64,000 bases of DNA, from contig JAVEDE010000026.1 in the NCBI GenBank assembly GCA_030841105.1, forward strand, positions 1 through 64,000, written 5' to 3'. The number at the start of each line of letters is the position of its first letter. Position 1 is the first letter of the stretch. Below the pieces are notes generated by a model, which ran no database searches, was not told the DNA's origin, and worked only from the letters and a program-made list of their open reading frames with translations. Both the position numbers and the translations under genes were made by a program. Positions 45,153 to 54,049 of the stretch are shown here, in pieces. The stretch is from Pyrinomonadaceae bacterium. GTDB taxonomy: Bacteria > Acidobacteriota > Blastocatellia > Pyrinomonadales > Pyrinomonadaceae.

Positions 45153-46715
45153 GTGAGTTTTTCACGTTCGAGCGGCGTCTTGCTGCATCCGACCAGCCTG
45201 CCGGGCACATACGGCGTGGGCGATCTGGGCGACGAGGCTTACCGCTTCATAGATTTTCTCGTCGCGGGCGGGCAGACGCTCTGGCAAGTCCTCCCGCTCG
45301 GCCCCACCGGCTACGGCGATTCGCCTTACCAGTCCTTCTCGGCCTTCGGCGGCAACACGCTGCTCGTCAGCCCCGAACGCCTCGTCACAGAGGGCTTGTT
45401 GGACAAACGCGACCTCGAAGGCGCGCCCACATTCCCGAAAGACCGCGTTGACTTCGGCGCGGCCATCGAGTTCAAAAACAAACTGCTCGCACGCGCGTTC
45501 GAGAACTTTCGCCACACGACCGATACCGGATTGCGCGGCGCGTTCGAGACGTTCAGCCAGCGCGAAGCGGCTTGGCTCGACGACTACGCCCTCTACCGCG
45601 CGATGAAAGACGCGCGCGGCGGCGCGGCGTGGAACAAGTGGGAGTCGCCGATGCTGCGGCGCGAACCGGCCGCGCTGGCCGCCGCGCGCGAAGGCTTGCG
45701 CTCAGAGATCAGCGCGCAGAAGTTCTACCAGTTCCTCTTCTTCAAACAGTGGCACGCGCTCAAGCGTTACGCCAACGAGCGCGGCGTCTCCGTGATCGGC
45801 GACATCCCGATCTTCGTCGCGCACGATTCGGCCGACGTGTGGACGCACCCGCGCCTCTTCAAGTTGAACGAGGACGGCAGCCCGCGCGTCGTGGCGGGCG
45901 TGCCGCCCGACTACTTCAGCGCGACCGGCCAACTCTGGGGCAACCCGCTCTACGATTGGGAGCACATGCAGGCCGACGATTTCCGCTGGTGGATCGCGCG
46001 CGTCAGTTCGATGCTCAACACGGTGGACGTCCTGCGCATTGATCACTTTCGCGGGTTTGCCGCGAGTTGGGAGATACCGGGCGGCGACACCACGGCCGAG
46101 CGCGGCCACTGGGTCAACGCGCCGGGGCGCGAACTCTTCGAGGCCATCAAGCGCGCCCTCGGCACGCTCCCCATCCTCGCCGAAGACCTCGGCGTCATCA
46201 CGCCCGACGTGGAAGCCCTGCGCGACGATTTCGGCTTCCCCGGCATGCGCATCCTCCAGTTCGCCTTCGGCAGCGACAGCAAGAACATAGACCTGCCGCA
46301 CAACTACCACCGCCACCTCGCCGTTTACACCGGCACGCACGACAACGACACGACCGTCGGCTGGTTCAAGTCCGCAGCGGGCGAAGGCTCAACGCGCACG
46401 CCCGCCGAGATTGAAAGCGAGCGCAAGTTCTGTCTCGACTATCTCAACTCCGACGGGCGCGAGATTCACTGGGACTTCATCCGCGCCGTGCTCGCCTCGG
46501 TCGGCAACATCGCGATCATCCCCCTCCAAGACATCCTCGGACTCGGCAACGACGCGCGCATGAATCTTCCCAACAGCACCGACGGCAACTGGTCTTGGCG
46601 TTACGCCCCCGGCGCGCTCACAGGCAAACTGAGCGACCGCCTCAAAGCCTTGACCGAACTCTACGGCCGCAACGCGAAGGCGGAACTGAGCGATTTGAAA
46701 TCCGACGAGCATTGA
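45153..46715 (+). CDS. malQ: 4-alpha-glucanotransferase (GH77, amylomaltase)
   Basis: 520 residues from a GTG (45153) with GAGGGG seven bases upstream. It moves alpha-1,4-glucan segments between maltodextrins in the cytoplasm, releasing glucose. Family features: start SSGVLLHPTSLPGTYGVGDL, YLPLGPTGYGDSPYQSFSAF-like LPLGPTGYGDSPYQSFSAF, DIPIFVAHDSADVW, GVPPDYFSATGQLWGNPLYD, nucleophile Asp in VDVLRIDHFRGF, acid/base Glu in PILAEDLGVITPDV, and Asp in GTHDNDTTVGWF. No signal peptide. It sits between two secreted GH13 enzymes, so it probably handles maltodextrins imported after their action. Confidence 0.95.
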   Translation: MSFSRSSGVLLHPTSLPGTYGVGDLGDEAYRFIDFLVAGGQTLWQVLPLGPTGYGDSPYQSFSAFGGNTLLVSPERLVTEGLLDKRDLEGAPTFPKDRVDFGAAIEFKNKLLARAFENFRHTTDTGLRGAFETFSQREAAWLDDYALYRAMKDARGGAAWNKWESPMLRREPAALAAAREGLRSEISAQKFYQFLFFKQWHALKRYANERGVSVIGDIPIFVAHDSADVWTHPRLFKLNEDGSPRVVAGVPPDYFSATGQLWGNPLYDWEHMQADDFRWWIARVSSMLNTVDVLRIDHFRGFAASWEIPGGDTTAERGHWVNAPGRELFEAIKRALGTLPILAEDLGVITPDVEALRDDFGFPGMRILQFAFGSDSKNIDLPHNYHRHLAVYTGTHDNDTTVGWFKSAAGEGSTRTPAEIESERKFCLDYLNSDGREIHWDFIRAVLASVGNIAIIPLQDILGLGNDARMNLPNSTDGNWSWRYAPGALTGKLSDRLKALTELYGRNAKAELSDLKSDEH

Positions 46716-46832
46716 ACGCGATGACGAGAGCGCAAGGGCGGGTGCGGTAACGCGCGGGTGATGTCGGCGCGTCGCCCGGCCGACCGTCCTTCGTCCCCGG
46801 CTTCTGACGGAACGTAACTACCGATCAAAAAC

Positions 46833-48749
46833 ATGAACACTCCACGTCGCGCGTCGCTCCACCGTTTTGTCATTCTCATCGCCCTGTCTCTTTTCGCCGC
46901 GTCGGTCACGTCCGCGCAGGGTGCGCCGGAGGTGTCAAAGGTCGAACCGCCGAGTTGGTGGGCGGGCAGCACGTTGAACCCTGTGCGCGTGTTGTTGCGG
47001 GGCAGGAATTTGACGGGCGCGCGTGTCGAGGCGTTGGGCGCAGGAGGAGGCGTGCGTGCGGAGGTGACGCGCACGAACGCGGCGGGCACTTGCGTCTTCG
47101 TTGACGTGCTGATCGATCCGCGTGCGACGCCGGGCGTGCGCCGCCTGCGTGTGACCACGGCGCAGGGCACGATTGAAACGCCGTTCGAGATACTCGCGCC
47201 CCTGAGTCGCGCCGGTCGCTTTCAGGGCTTCTCGCCCGACGACCTGATCTACATGTTGATGATTGACCGCTTCGGCGACGGCGACCCCGCGAACAACGAC
47301 CCCGCGCAGTCGCGCGGCATCTACGACCGCAACAACAAGTTCTATTACCACGGCGGCGACTTGCAGGGCGTCATCAACCGCCTGCCCTACCTGAAAGACC
47401 TCGGCGTCACCGCCGTCTGGCTCAGCCCTTGGTACGACAACTACGACCGCCCGAACGAGATCGAGTTGAAGGAGGGACGGCCGAGCACGGGTTTCCACGG
47501 CTACAACGCGCAGGACTTCTACACGGTTGACGAGCACTTCGGCACGCTCCCGAAGTTGCGCGAACTGGTCGAAGAGGCGCACAAGCAAGGCATCAAGATC
47601 ATTCAGGACAGCGTGGTCAATCACACCGGGCCTTATCACCCGTGGGTCGCCGATCAGCCGACGCCGACTTGGTTCAACGGCACGCGCGAGCGTCACCTCG
47701 CCAACGTCTTCGAGACGTGGGCGCTGCACGACCCGCGCGCCGACCCGCAGATCAAACGCGCCACGATGGAGGGCTGGTTTTTAGACTTCCTGCCGGACTT
47801 AAATCAGAACGACGAAGAGACGAAGCGTTACCTCATCCAGAACACGCTCTGGTGGATCGGCGTGACCGGACTCGACGCCATCCGCGAGGACACTTGGCAG
47901 TACGTCCCGAACAGTTTCTGGAAGGAGTGGACGGCGGCCATCAAGCGCGAGTTCCCACAGGTGCGCGTCTTCGGCGAGGTGAAGGACGGCGACGCAGTGC
48001 ACGTCTCTTTCTTTCAGGGCGGGCGCGTGCGTTTCGACGGCGTTGACTCCGGCCTCGATTCGCTGCTCGACTTCCCGCTCTTCTATCCGGCACGTCACGC
48101 CTTCGCCAGCGGCAAGCCCGTCAAAGAGGTCGCGCAGTTGCTCGCGAAGGATTGGCTCTACACCAACCCCGACCTTCTCGTCACGCTCATCGGCAGCCAC
48201 GACGACGGGCGTTTCATGAGCGAGCAGGGGGCGACCGTGGCGGGGCTGAAACTGGCGCACACCTTTCTGTTGACGACGCGCGGCGTGCCGCAGATTTATT
48301 ACGGCGACGAGATCGCCATGCCGGGCGCGGACGAGCCGACGACGCGGCAGGACTTTCCCGGCGGCTTCCCGAATGATGCGCGCAACGCCTTCACGCGCGC
48401 CGGGCGCACGCCCGCCGAGCAGGACATCTTCGAGCACACGCGACGCGTCGCGCGCCTGCGCGCCGAACTCGAACCGCTCCGCCACGGCACGCTCGTCACG
48501 CTGCGCGCCGACACGCATCAGTACGTCTACGCGCGCGTCACGGAGCGCGGCTCGGTCATCGTCGCCATCAACAACGAGGGCAACCCCGCGACGCTTGAGT
48601 TCAACGTCACAGCGGCCAACTTCGCGCCCGACGCGCGGCTCGACGACCGCCTCGACACCATCGGCAACGTGCGCGCACAGGGCGGCCTCTTGAAGATCAC
48701 GCTGCCGCCGCGCTCCGCGAGTATTTTGACGAACGCCCCGGCGCGTTAA
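46833..48749 (+). CDS. Secreted GH13 alpha-amylase-family enzyme
   Basis: 638 residues with a signal peptide (RFVILIALSLFAASVTSAQG). It shares the N-terminal SKVEPPSWWAGSTLNPVRVL domain with the GH13 enzyme at 43058, so the two flank malQ as paralogues. Barrel motifs: DDLIYMLMIDRFGDGDPAN, YLKDLGVTAVWLSPWYDNYD, GIKIIQDSVVNHTGPYHPWV, nucleophile Asp in GLDAIREDTWQY, Glu in VFGEVKDGD, Asp in IGSHDDGRF. The end GIPQIYYGDEIAMPGADEP-like VPQIYYGDEIAMPGADEP and a C-terminal beta domain follow. An alpha-glucan hydrolase or transferase in the periplasm or outside; exact specificity unclear. Confidence 0.88.
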   Translation: MNTPRRASLHRFVILIALSLFAASVTSAQGAPEVSKVEPPSWWAGSTLNPVRVLLRGRNLTGARVEALGAGGGVRAEVTRTNAAGTCVFVDVLIDPRATPGVRRLRVTTAQGTIETPFEILAPLSRAGRFQGFSPDDLIYMLMIDRFGDGDPANNDPAQSRGIYDRNNKFYYHGGDLQGVINRLPYLKDLGVTAVWLSPWYDNYDRPNEIELKEGRPSTGFHGYNAQDFYTVDEHFGTLPKLRELVEEAHKQGIKIIQDSVVNHTGPYHPWVADQPTPTWFNGTRERHLANVFETWALHDPRADPQIKRATMEGWFLDFLPDLNQNDEETKRYLIQNTLWWIGVTGLDAIREDTWQYVPNSFWKEWTAAIKREFPQVRVFGEVKDGDAVHVSFFQGGRVRFDGVDSGLDSLLDFPLFYPARHAFASGKPVKEVAQLLAKDWLYTNPDLLVTLIGSHDDGRFMSEQGATVAGLKLAHTFLLTTRGVPQIYYGDEIAMPGADEPTTRQDFPGGFPNDARNAFTRAGRTPAEQDIFEHTRRVARLRAELEPLRHGTLVTLRADTHQYVYARVTERGSVIVAINNEGNPATLEFNVTAANFAPDARLDDRLDTIGNVRAQGGLLKITLPPRSASILTNAPAR

Positions 48750-48792
48750 CGTTAGGGGCGACGACTGACAGGCAGACGAACGGACGACCGAT

Positions 48793-49521
48793 ATGACCCT
48801 GCGTAACAAACCTTTGACCGAACAGGTCGCACTCATCACGGGCGGCGGCACGGGGATCGGGCGCGCGTTCGCCGGGGTGCTGGCCGAGTCGGGCGCGCGC
48901 GCCGTCGTCATCGCGTCGCGGCGCGAGGACGTGCTCAAGGCGACGGCCGACGAGTTGAACGCGCGCTGCGGCGCGGAGCGCGTCCACCCTTATGCCTTCG
49001 ACATACGCGACCTCGCGCAGACCGATGCGCTCGCGCACTCGGTCGCCCAACGCTTCGGCGCGATTGACGTGCTCGTCAACAACTCTGGCCTCGCCGTGCC
49101 CGAATCGGTCGAGGCGATCACCGAGGCGGGTTGGGACAAGGTGTTGGAGACGAACGTGCGCGGCGCGATGTGGCTCGTGCGCGCCGCGCTCCCTTACATG
49201 ATCCGCGAAGACTTCGGCGACGTGGTGAACGTCTCCTCGCAGGCGGGCAAGAACGGATATGCCGACGTGCCTTCCTACTGCGCCTCGAAGTTCGCCCTGC
49301 TCGGCTACGCGGAATCCCTGCGCGACCACGCGCGCAAAACCGGCGCGAACATACGCGTCTTCAACTTCTGCCCCGGCCTCGTTGACGTTGACCACACGGG
49401 CGCGGACGTTGAGCCGCGCGCGGGTGCGATTCACGTCCGCAACATGGCGCGTGCTCTTTTGTTCGCGCTCTCGCTCGACCGCGAAGTCGTACTCGAAGAC
49501 ATCAACCTCTACGCGCGCTGA
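48793..49521 (+). CDS. Short-chain dehydrogenase/reductase
   Basis: 242 residues in the classical SDR fold: cofactor motif TGGGTGIG (residues ~17-24), NNSG after VLVNNSGLAVPESVEA, and the catalytic Ser in VNVSSQAGKNGYADVPSY with Tyr and Lys of the YxxxK motif (SYCASKFALLGYAESLRD). It oxidises or reduces an alcohol/carbonyl with NAD(P)H. It starts 43 bases after the GH13 gene and ends 27 bases before the transporter gene, so it is likely part of that operon; a sugar-linked substrate is inference. Confidence 0.87.
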   Translation: MTLRNKPLTEQVALITGGGTGIGRAFAGVLAESGARAVVIASRREDVLKATADELNARCGAERVHPYAFDIRDLAQTDALAHSVAQRFGAIDVLVNNSGLAVPESVEAITEAGWDKVLETNVRGAMWLVRAALPYMIREDFGDVVNVSSQAGKNGYADVPSYCASKFALLGYAESLRDHARKTGANIRVFNFCPGLVDVDHTGADVEPRAGAIHVRNMARALLFALSLDREVVLEDINLYAR

Positions 49522-49548
49522 CACACCTCGAACGAAGGAGTAAGAGAG

Positions 49549-50973
49549 ATGACGCAGCAAAAGCCACGTCTGAGCTTCTGGCAAATCTGGAACATGAGTT
49601 TCGGCTTCCTCGGCATCCAGTTCGGCTGGGGCTTGCAACTCGCCAACATGAGCGGCATCTACACCTACCTCGGCGCGAACCCCGATCAGATTCCGATCCT
49701 CTGGCTGGCCGGGCCGATGACGGGTCTGCTCGTCCAACCGATCATCGGTTCGATGAGCGACCGCACCTGGAATCGTCTCGGCCGCCGCCGCCCCTACTTC
49801 CTCGTCGGCGCGATCTGCGCGAGCGTCGCGCTTTTCTTCATGCCCGATTCGTCCACGCTCTGGATGGCCGCGGGGATGCTCTGGATTCTCGACGCCAGCA
49901 TCAACGTCTCGATGGAGCCGTTCCGCGCCTTCGTCGCCGACAAGTTGAACGTGGATCAGCGAACGGCCGGGTTCGTCATGCAGTCGTTCTTCATCGGCGT
50001 CGGCGCGACGCTGGCGAACGCCTTGCCCTATCTCTTCCGCAAGTACGGCGTGACGGGCACGACGCCGAGCGGCATCCCTCTGACGATCCAGTACTCGTTC
50101 AAGATCGGCGCGGTGGCCTTCCTCCTCGCCGTGCTGTGGACGGTCTTCACGACGAAAGAGTACCCGCCCGACGACATGGAAGAGTTCGAGCGGATGCGCC
50201 GCGAGCACCGCGGCTGGGGCGCGGGCTTGCGCGAAATCTTTTCGGCCATGAGCGAGATGCCGCGGACGATGAAGCAACTCGCCGTCGTGCAGGTCTTTAC
50301 GTGGCTCGGCCTCTTCTGCATGTGGATGTTCTACGGGCTGACCACCTCATACCATGTCTTCGGCGCGACGAGCGAGCGCGACCCGCGCTTCGCGCTCGGT
50401 CAGGAGTGGGGCGGCATCTCGTTCGCCGTCTATTCAATCGTCTGCTTCCTCGTCGCCTTCGCGCTGCCGAAGCTCGCCGCCGCGACGAGTCGCAAGACCG
50501 TCCACGCCGCCGCGCTCGTCTGCGGCGGCGTCGGGCTGCTCTCGGTCTATTTCATACGCGACCAGTACGTGCTGTTGCTCTCGATGGTCGGCGTCGGCAT
50601 CGCTTGGGCTTCGATCCTTTCGATGCCCTACGCGATTTTGTCTGGCGCGTTGCCGCCCGCACGGATGGGCGTCTACATGGGCATCTTCAACTTCTTCATC
50701 GTCATCCCTGAGATCGTCGCCTCATTCACGTTCCAGCCGCTCGTGCGCTACGTCTTCGGAAACAACCCGCTCTACGTCGTGATGCTCGGCGGCGCGTCGC
50801 TGCTCGTGGCCGCGCTGATGGTGACGCGCGTGACGGACGTGGCCGACGCCGACGTGCCCGAACGCGCCGTGATTCGCGGCGACGAGCACACGCCCATTAT
50901 CCCGCAAGGCTCTGCGCAGCCCGTGCCGAGCACGGGTCTGATTGACGACCCGCGTGTGGGCGGCAAGAGTTGA
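49549..50973 (+). CDS. MFS sugar transporter (SLC45/GPH-like, probably maltose or sucrose)
   Basis: 474 residues, twelve transmembrane helices by hydropathy reading, with GAAGGAG 11 bases before the ATG. Start [20 protein letters not shown] and [20 protein letters not shown], then the MFS motif A-like [20 protein letters not shown], RxxGRRxP being typical of SLC45/GPH symporters. The end [20 protein letters not shown], then [20 protein letters not shown], matches the C-terminal half. SLC45-like bacterial transporters move disaccharides with protons. Position among amylases and malQ fits maltose uptake at the inner membrane; direct evidence of substrate is lacking. Confidence 0.88.
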   Translation: MTQQKPRLSFWQIWNMSFGFLGIQFGWGLQLANMSGIYTYLGANPDQIPILWLAGPMTGLLVQPIIGSMSDRTWNRLGRRRPYFLVGAICASVALFFMPDSSTLWMAAGMLWILDASINVSMEPFRAFVADKLNVDQRTAGFVMQSFFIGVGATLANALPYLFRKYGVTGTTPSGIPLTIQYSFKIGAVAFLLAVLWTVFTTKEYPPDDMEEFERMRREHRGWGAGLREIFSAMSEMPRTMKQLAVVQVFTWLGLFCMWMFYGLTTSYHVFGATSERDPRFALGQEWGGISFAVYSIVCFLVAFALPKLAAATSRKTVHAAALVCGGVGLLSVYFIRDQYVLLLSMVGVGIAWASILSMPYAILSGALPPARMGVYMGIFNFFIVIPEIVASFTFQPLVRYVFGNNPLYVVMLGGASLLVAALMVTRVTDVADADVPERAVIRGDEHTPIIPQGSAQPVPSTGLIDDPRVGGKS

Positions 50974-51031
50974 AAGTCTGAGCCGGACGGGTCGCCCGCC
51001 CGCGCGTCGTTATCGGAAGTTTGGAGAAACT

Positions 51032-52477
51032 GTGAGAAGGACAACGCAGAACATCATCGCCTGTGGATTGATCATGGTGAGTTCACTAATCCAACCTGCA
51101 ACGGTCGCGAGCGCGCAAAGTGCGCCGCCCGCGCCGCGCGACTTCTCGAAAGAGTCTGCGCGCACGACGCCAGCGTGGGTGCGCGACGGCGTGGTCTACG
51201 AAATTTTCCCGCGCGCCTTTTCGCCGCAAGGGAATTTCAACGGCATCACCGCCGACCTCGACCGCTTGAAACAATTCGGCGTCAACATCCTCTGGCTGAT
51301 GCCGATCCACCCGGTCGGGCGCGAGCGCGCGAAGGGCACAATCGGCAGCCCCTACGCCGTGCGCGATTTCTACGCCATCAACCCCGACTACGGCACGTCC
51401 GCCGATCTCAAGAGACTCGTCGCGGAGGCGCACCGTCGCGGCCAGAAAGTCATCATTGACATCGTGGCGAACCACACGTCCTGGGACAGCGTGATGATGG
51501 CGAAGTCTGAGTTCTACACGCGCGACCGTGCGGGCAAGATCATCCCGCCCGTCGCCGACTGGGCGGACGTGGCCGATCTCAACTACGATAATCCCGCGCT
51601 CCGCGCCTACATGATTGACATGCTCAAGTTCTGGCTGCGCGAGTACGACCTAGACGGCTTTCGCTGCGACGTGGCCGGGATGGTTCCCACCGATTTCTGG
51701 GAGGCGGCGCGCACGGAACTCGAACGGGTCAAGCCGGACATCTTCATGCTCGCCGAATGGCACGAACCCGACCTGCTCATCAAAGCCTTCGACGTTGACT
51801 ATTCTTGGCCGCTGCATCACGCCATGTCGGACGCGCTAATGGGACTCGCGCCCGCAAACGCGGTGCGCGCCGCGTGGGAAGAGGAGCACGCGAAGTGGCC
51901 GCGCGGCTCTCTGCACCTGCGCTTCTCCGACAACCACGACGAGCGACGCGCCATCGCGCGCTTCGGCGAACGCCCCGTGCTCGCCGCCTCCGCCCTGATG
52001 TTCACTTTGGACGGCGTGCCGCTGCTCTACAACGGCATGGAAGTGGGCGACACCACCGAGTCGGGCGCGCCCGCGCTGTTCGAGCGTCTCCCGATCTTCT
52101 GGCCGATGGCCGAGCGGCGGCCGGAGTTCCCGCGCTTCTACAAACAGATCATCGAACTGCGGCGGCAGAGCAACGCGCTCCGTCGCGGCACGGTCGAGTG
52201 GGTACGCAACTCCGACGAGGCGCGCGTCATCACCTACCTGCGCCGCGCGGGCGACGAAGAGATGCTCGTTGCGATCAACTTCTCGAACCGCCCGTTCGCG
52301 GGCACGATTGAAGCGCCGGGCGGCGCTGTGTTCGCGGACGTAACGCCCGACGTTGCGCCGCCGCTCCCGCCCGACGCGCCCGCGCCCGAACACAAGCCGC
52401 GCGCACGCACCGTCAGCCTCCCCGCGCTCGCCCTCGACGCGTGGGGCTACCGCATCTTTCGCCGCGCGGTGAAGTGA
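51032..52477 (+). CDS. Secreted GH13 alpha-glucosidase/alpha-amylase
   Basis: 481 residues from a GTG (51032) with TTTGGAG ahead at a good distance (GGAG six bases upstream). Signal peptide: CGLIMVSSLIQPATVASAQS. The barrel runs VRDGVVYEIFPRAFSPQGNF, GVNILWLMPIHPVGRERAKG, KVIIDIVANHTSWDSVMM, nucleophile Asp in DGFRCDVAGMVP, acid/base Glu in FMLAEWHEPDLL, Asp in FSDNHDERRAIARFG. It lacks the N-terminal E-set domain of the two other GH13 enzymes and is more like maltogenic amylases or alpha-glucosidases. It is the last gene of the plus-strand glucan operon and is followed by a terminator. Confidence 0.88.
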   Translation: MRRTTQNIIACGLIMVSSLIQPATVASAQSAPPAPRDFSKESARTTPAWVRDGVVYEIFPRAFSPQGNFNGITADLDRLKQFGVNILWLMPIHPVGRERAKGTIGSPYAVRDFYAINPDYGTSADLKRLVAEAHRRGQKVIIDIVANHTSWDSVMMAKSEFYTRDRAGKIIPPVADWADVADLNYDNPALRAYMIDMLKFWLREYDLDGFRCDVAGMVPTDFWEAARTELERVKPDIFMLAEWHEPDLLIKAFDVDYSWPLHHAMSDALMGLAPANAVRAAWEEEHAKWPRGSLHLRFSDNHDERRAIARFGERPVLAASALMFTLDGVPLLYNGMEVGDTTESGAPALFERLPIFWPMAERRPEFPRFYKQIIELRRQSNALRRGTVEWVRNSDEARVITYLRRAGDEEMLVAINFSNRPFAGTIEAPGGAVFADVTPDVAPPLPPDAPAPEHKPRARTVSLPALALDAWGYRIFRRAVK

Positions 52478-52530
52478 ACGCGGCACGTTCTGTTTGAAGT
52501 GAAAACTTTAAGCGGGAACTTGAAGTGGGA

Positions 52531-52559
52531 AGCCGACGGAAGAACTCTGTCGGCTTTTT
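52531..52559 (+). terminator. Intrinsic terminator after the GH13 gene
   Basis: AGCCGAC (52531-52537) pairs with GTCGGCT (52549-52555), an 11-base loop, then TTTTA. It lies 54 bases after the stop of the last plus-strand glucan gene. This is the best-formed intrinsic terminator in the window. Confidence 0.8.
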
Positions 52560-52646
52560 ACGTCAAGGACGAAGGCCGCTTATGTTAGTGACGAAAGCCG
52601 ATCAGATCAGAGACGAAGATCGGTTACGTCAGTGACGAAGGCCGAC
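52559..52646. repeat. Four tandem 22-bp units running into the 3' end of a gene
   Basis: Units at 52559-52580, 52581-52602, 52603-52624 and 52625-52646. The core is (G/T)TCAGTGACGAAGGCCGA; each unit differs at 3-9 positions. The last unit overlaps the stop codon and last few codons (GLRH) of the convergent GH144-like gene. Confidence 0.85.
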
Positions 52647-54011
52647 GAGTCGCATGGCGCGCGGCAGCTCCGGGTTGCGCATGAACCAACGCCAGACGTT
52701 GCCGGTGCGCGCGTTCTCCGCGCTGAGCAGCATGATGCCGAGGTTGATGCCGATCACGTCTGGGTTGACCCAACCGTTGTTCGGGTTGAAGGCGTCGGCG
52801 AAACCGTAGCGGCCGTAGACGCTCGCGCCGTACTGTTCGCGCATGGCGCGCAGGGCGGGGAGCGAGATGTCGGGCGTGAACATGAGCGAGCCGCCCGCCG
52901 CGCAAGGGACGACCGTACCGTCTATCGCCGCATCGCGCGGAGGGCCGCCCCACGCCAGATAACCTTTCGCGCTGTCCGAAGCGGTAATGCCCCAGACGTG
53001 CTCCGTGTAGCCGGGAAACTCGCGCGAGAGCGCGAGACAGAAGGCGCGGTGCGCGCGCGTCGCGGCGACGGAGTTCTGGAAGTAGTCCGTGAAAGGGTAC
53101 TGGCTTTCGCGTCGCCCGCGGAAGTCCACCCACGCGTGCGAGTACTGGTGGATGAAGAGCGGGCCGCCGGTGATGTATGTGTAGCCCGCGTAGGTGATGC
53201 GCTCGCGCTGCCAAGCGAACCAAGAGCGCGGCGTGATGGGGTGCGTGGGCGACCCCGTGGCGAGCAGGTAGAGGATGAGGTGTTCGCTGTAAGCGTTCCA
53301 GCGATATTTGATGAAGCCGGTTTCGGGTCGCCAGCCGTGCGAGAGCAGCGTCGGGTGACCCGCGAGCATCCACGGGAAATCCACGCGCTCGTAGATGAAT
53401 GTGGCGAGACGCACGACTTCGGCGTCGCCTTGAAACTTCTGCCGCGCCGTGAGCGCGCCGCCGAGCAGGAGCGCGGTGTCAATCGAAGAGACCTCGCTCT
53501 GCCAGCGACGCGCGCCCGTCCGCGCGTCCATCCAGTGATAGAACCAACCGTGTTCGTGCGTGGCGCGCGTGGCGAAAAAACGCAGCGTCGCGCGCACGCG
53601 TTCGCGCGCCTCGCTCGGATTGATCCAGCCGCGCTCGGCGGCGACGCAGAGTGCGGTGAGACCGAAGCCTGTGGCGGCGATGCTCGCCACGTCGCGATGG
53701 TTTTCATCAATCGGCGAATTGTCGGTGCGCGCGCGGTCGCGGACAAGGCCGGTCGAAGCGTCGGCCTGCTCCCAAAAGTAGCGAAACGCGCGGCGCGACA
53801 TGTCTTCGAGCAACGCCTCGTCGCGCGCGTCGAGACGCGTGAAGGATGAACGTGCCCGCGTCGCGTTTGTGCGCGTGCCTTTGCCGCGCGCGATGGCCGG
53901 ACAGACTGTGTTGACAAGAACGAGCGCGGCGCAGAGAAGCGCGCCGTAGCCCGCGAGCGACGGGCGGCGCGAAATTGTCGTCGTGCGTCTCAGGCGAAAC
54001 TGACCGCGCAT
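52629..54011 (-). CDS. Secreted PF10091 'glycoamylase' family protein (GH144-like)
   Basis: 460 residues with a signal-like segment (LAGYGALLCAALVLVNTVCP). An (alpha/alpha)6-barrel family: RRAFRYFWEQADASTGLVRD, DVASIAATGFGLTALCVAAE, WQSEVSSIDTALLLGGALTA, NAYSEHLILYLLATGSPTHP, GPLFIHQYSHAWVDFRGRR, YPFTDYFQNSVAATRAHRAF, GITASDSAKGYLAWGGPP, VYGRYGFADAFNPNNGWVNP. The family name suggests glucoamylase, but studied members (GH144) act on beta-1,2-glucans. With a GH3 beta-glucosidase directly upstream in the operon, a beta-1,2-glucan/sophorose system is a reasonable inference. Its 3' end overlaps a tandem repeat. Confidence 0.88.
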   Translation of the reverse strand: MRGQFRLRRTTTISRRPSLAGYGALLCAALVLVNTVCPAIARGKGTRTNATRARSSFTRLDARDEALLEDMSRRAFRYFWEQADASTGLVRDRARTDNSPIDENHRDVASIAATGFGLTALCVAAERGWINPSEARERVRATLRFFATRATHEHGWFYHWMDARTGARRWQSEVSSIDTALLLGGALTARQKFQGDAEVVRLATFIYERVDFPWMLAGHPTLLSHGWRPETGFIKYRWNAYSEHLILYLLATGSPTHPITPRSWFAWQRERITYAGYTYITGGPLFIHQYSHAWVDFRGRRESQYPFTDYFQNSVAATRAHRAFCLALSREFPGYTEHVWGITASDSAKGYLAWGGPPRDAAIDGTVVPCAAGGSLMFTPDISLPALRAMREQYGASVYGRYGFADAFNPNNGWVNPDVIGINLGIMLLSAENARTGNVWRWFMRNPELPRAMRLVGLRH

Positions 54012-54017
54012 CGGCTA

Positions 54018-54049
54018 ACTTCTCTCGACTACTACTTCTCTCGACTACT
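54018..54049. repeat. 16-bp perfect tandem duplication at a stop codon
   Basis: ACTTCTCTCGACTACT at 54018-54033 is repeated exactly at 54034-54049; the second copy contains the stop codon of the GH3 gene (CTA at 54045-54047 on the plus strand). Confidence 0.85.

Noticed and set aside
48697-50277. 526-codon open frame opposite the SDR and MFS genes
   Set aside because: Crosses two real genes and their gap on the other strand; no domain.
52632-53849. Long open frame on the plus strand opposite the GH144-like gene
   Set aside because: It is antisense to a well-supported PF10091 gene and its translation is Arg/Ala/Val low-complexity with no motif; such frames are expected in GC-rich DNA.
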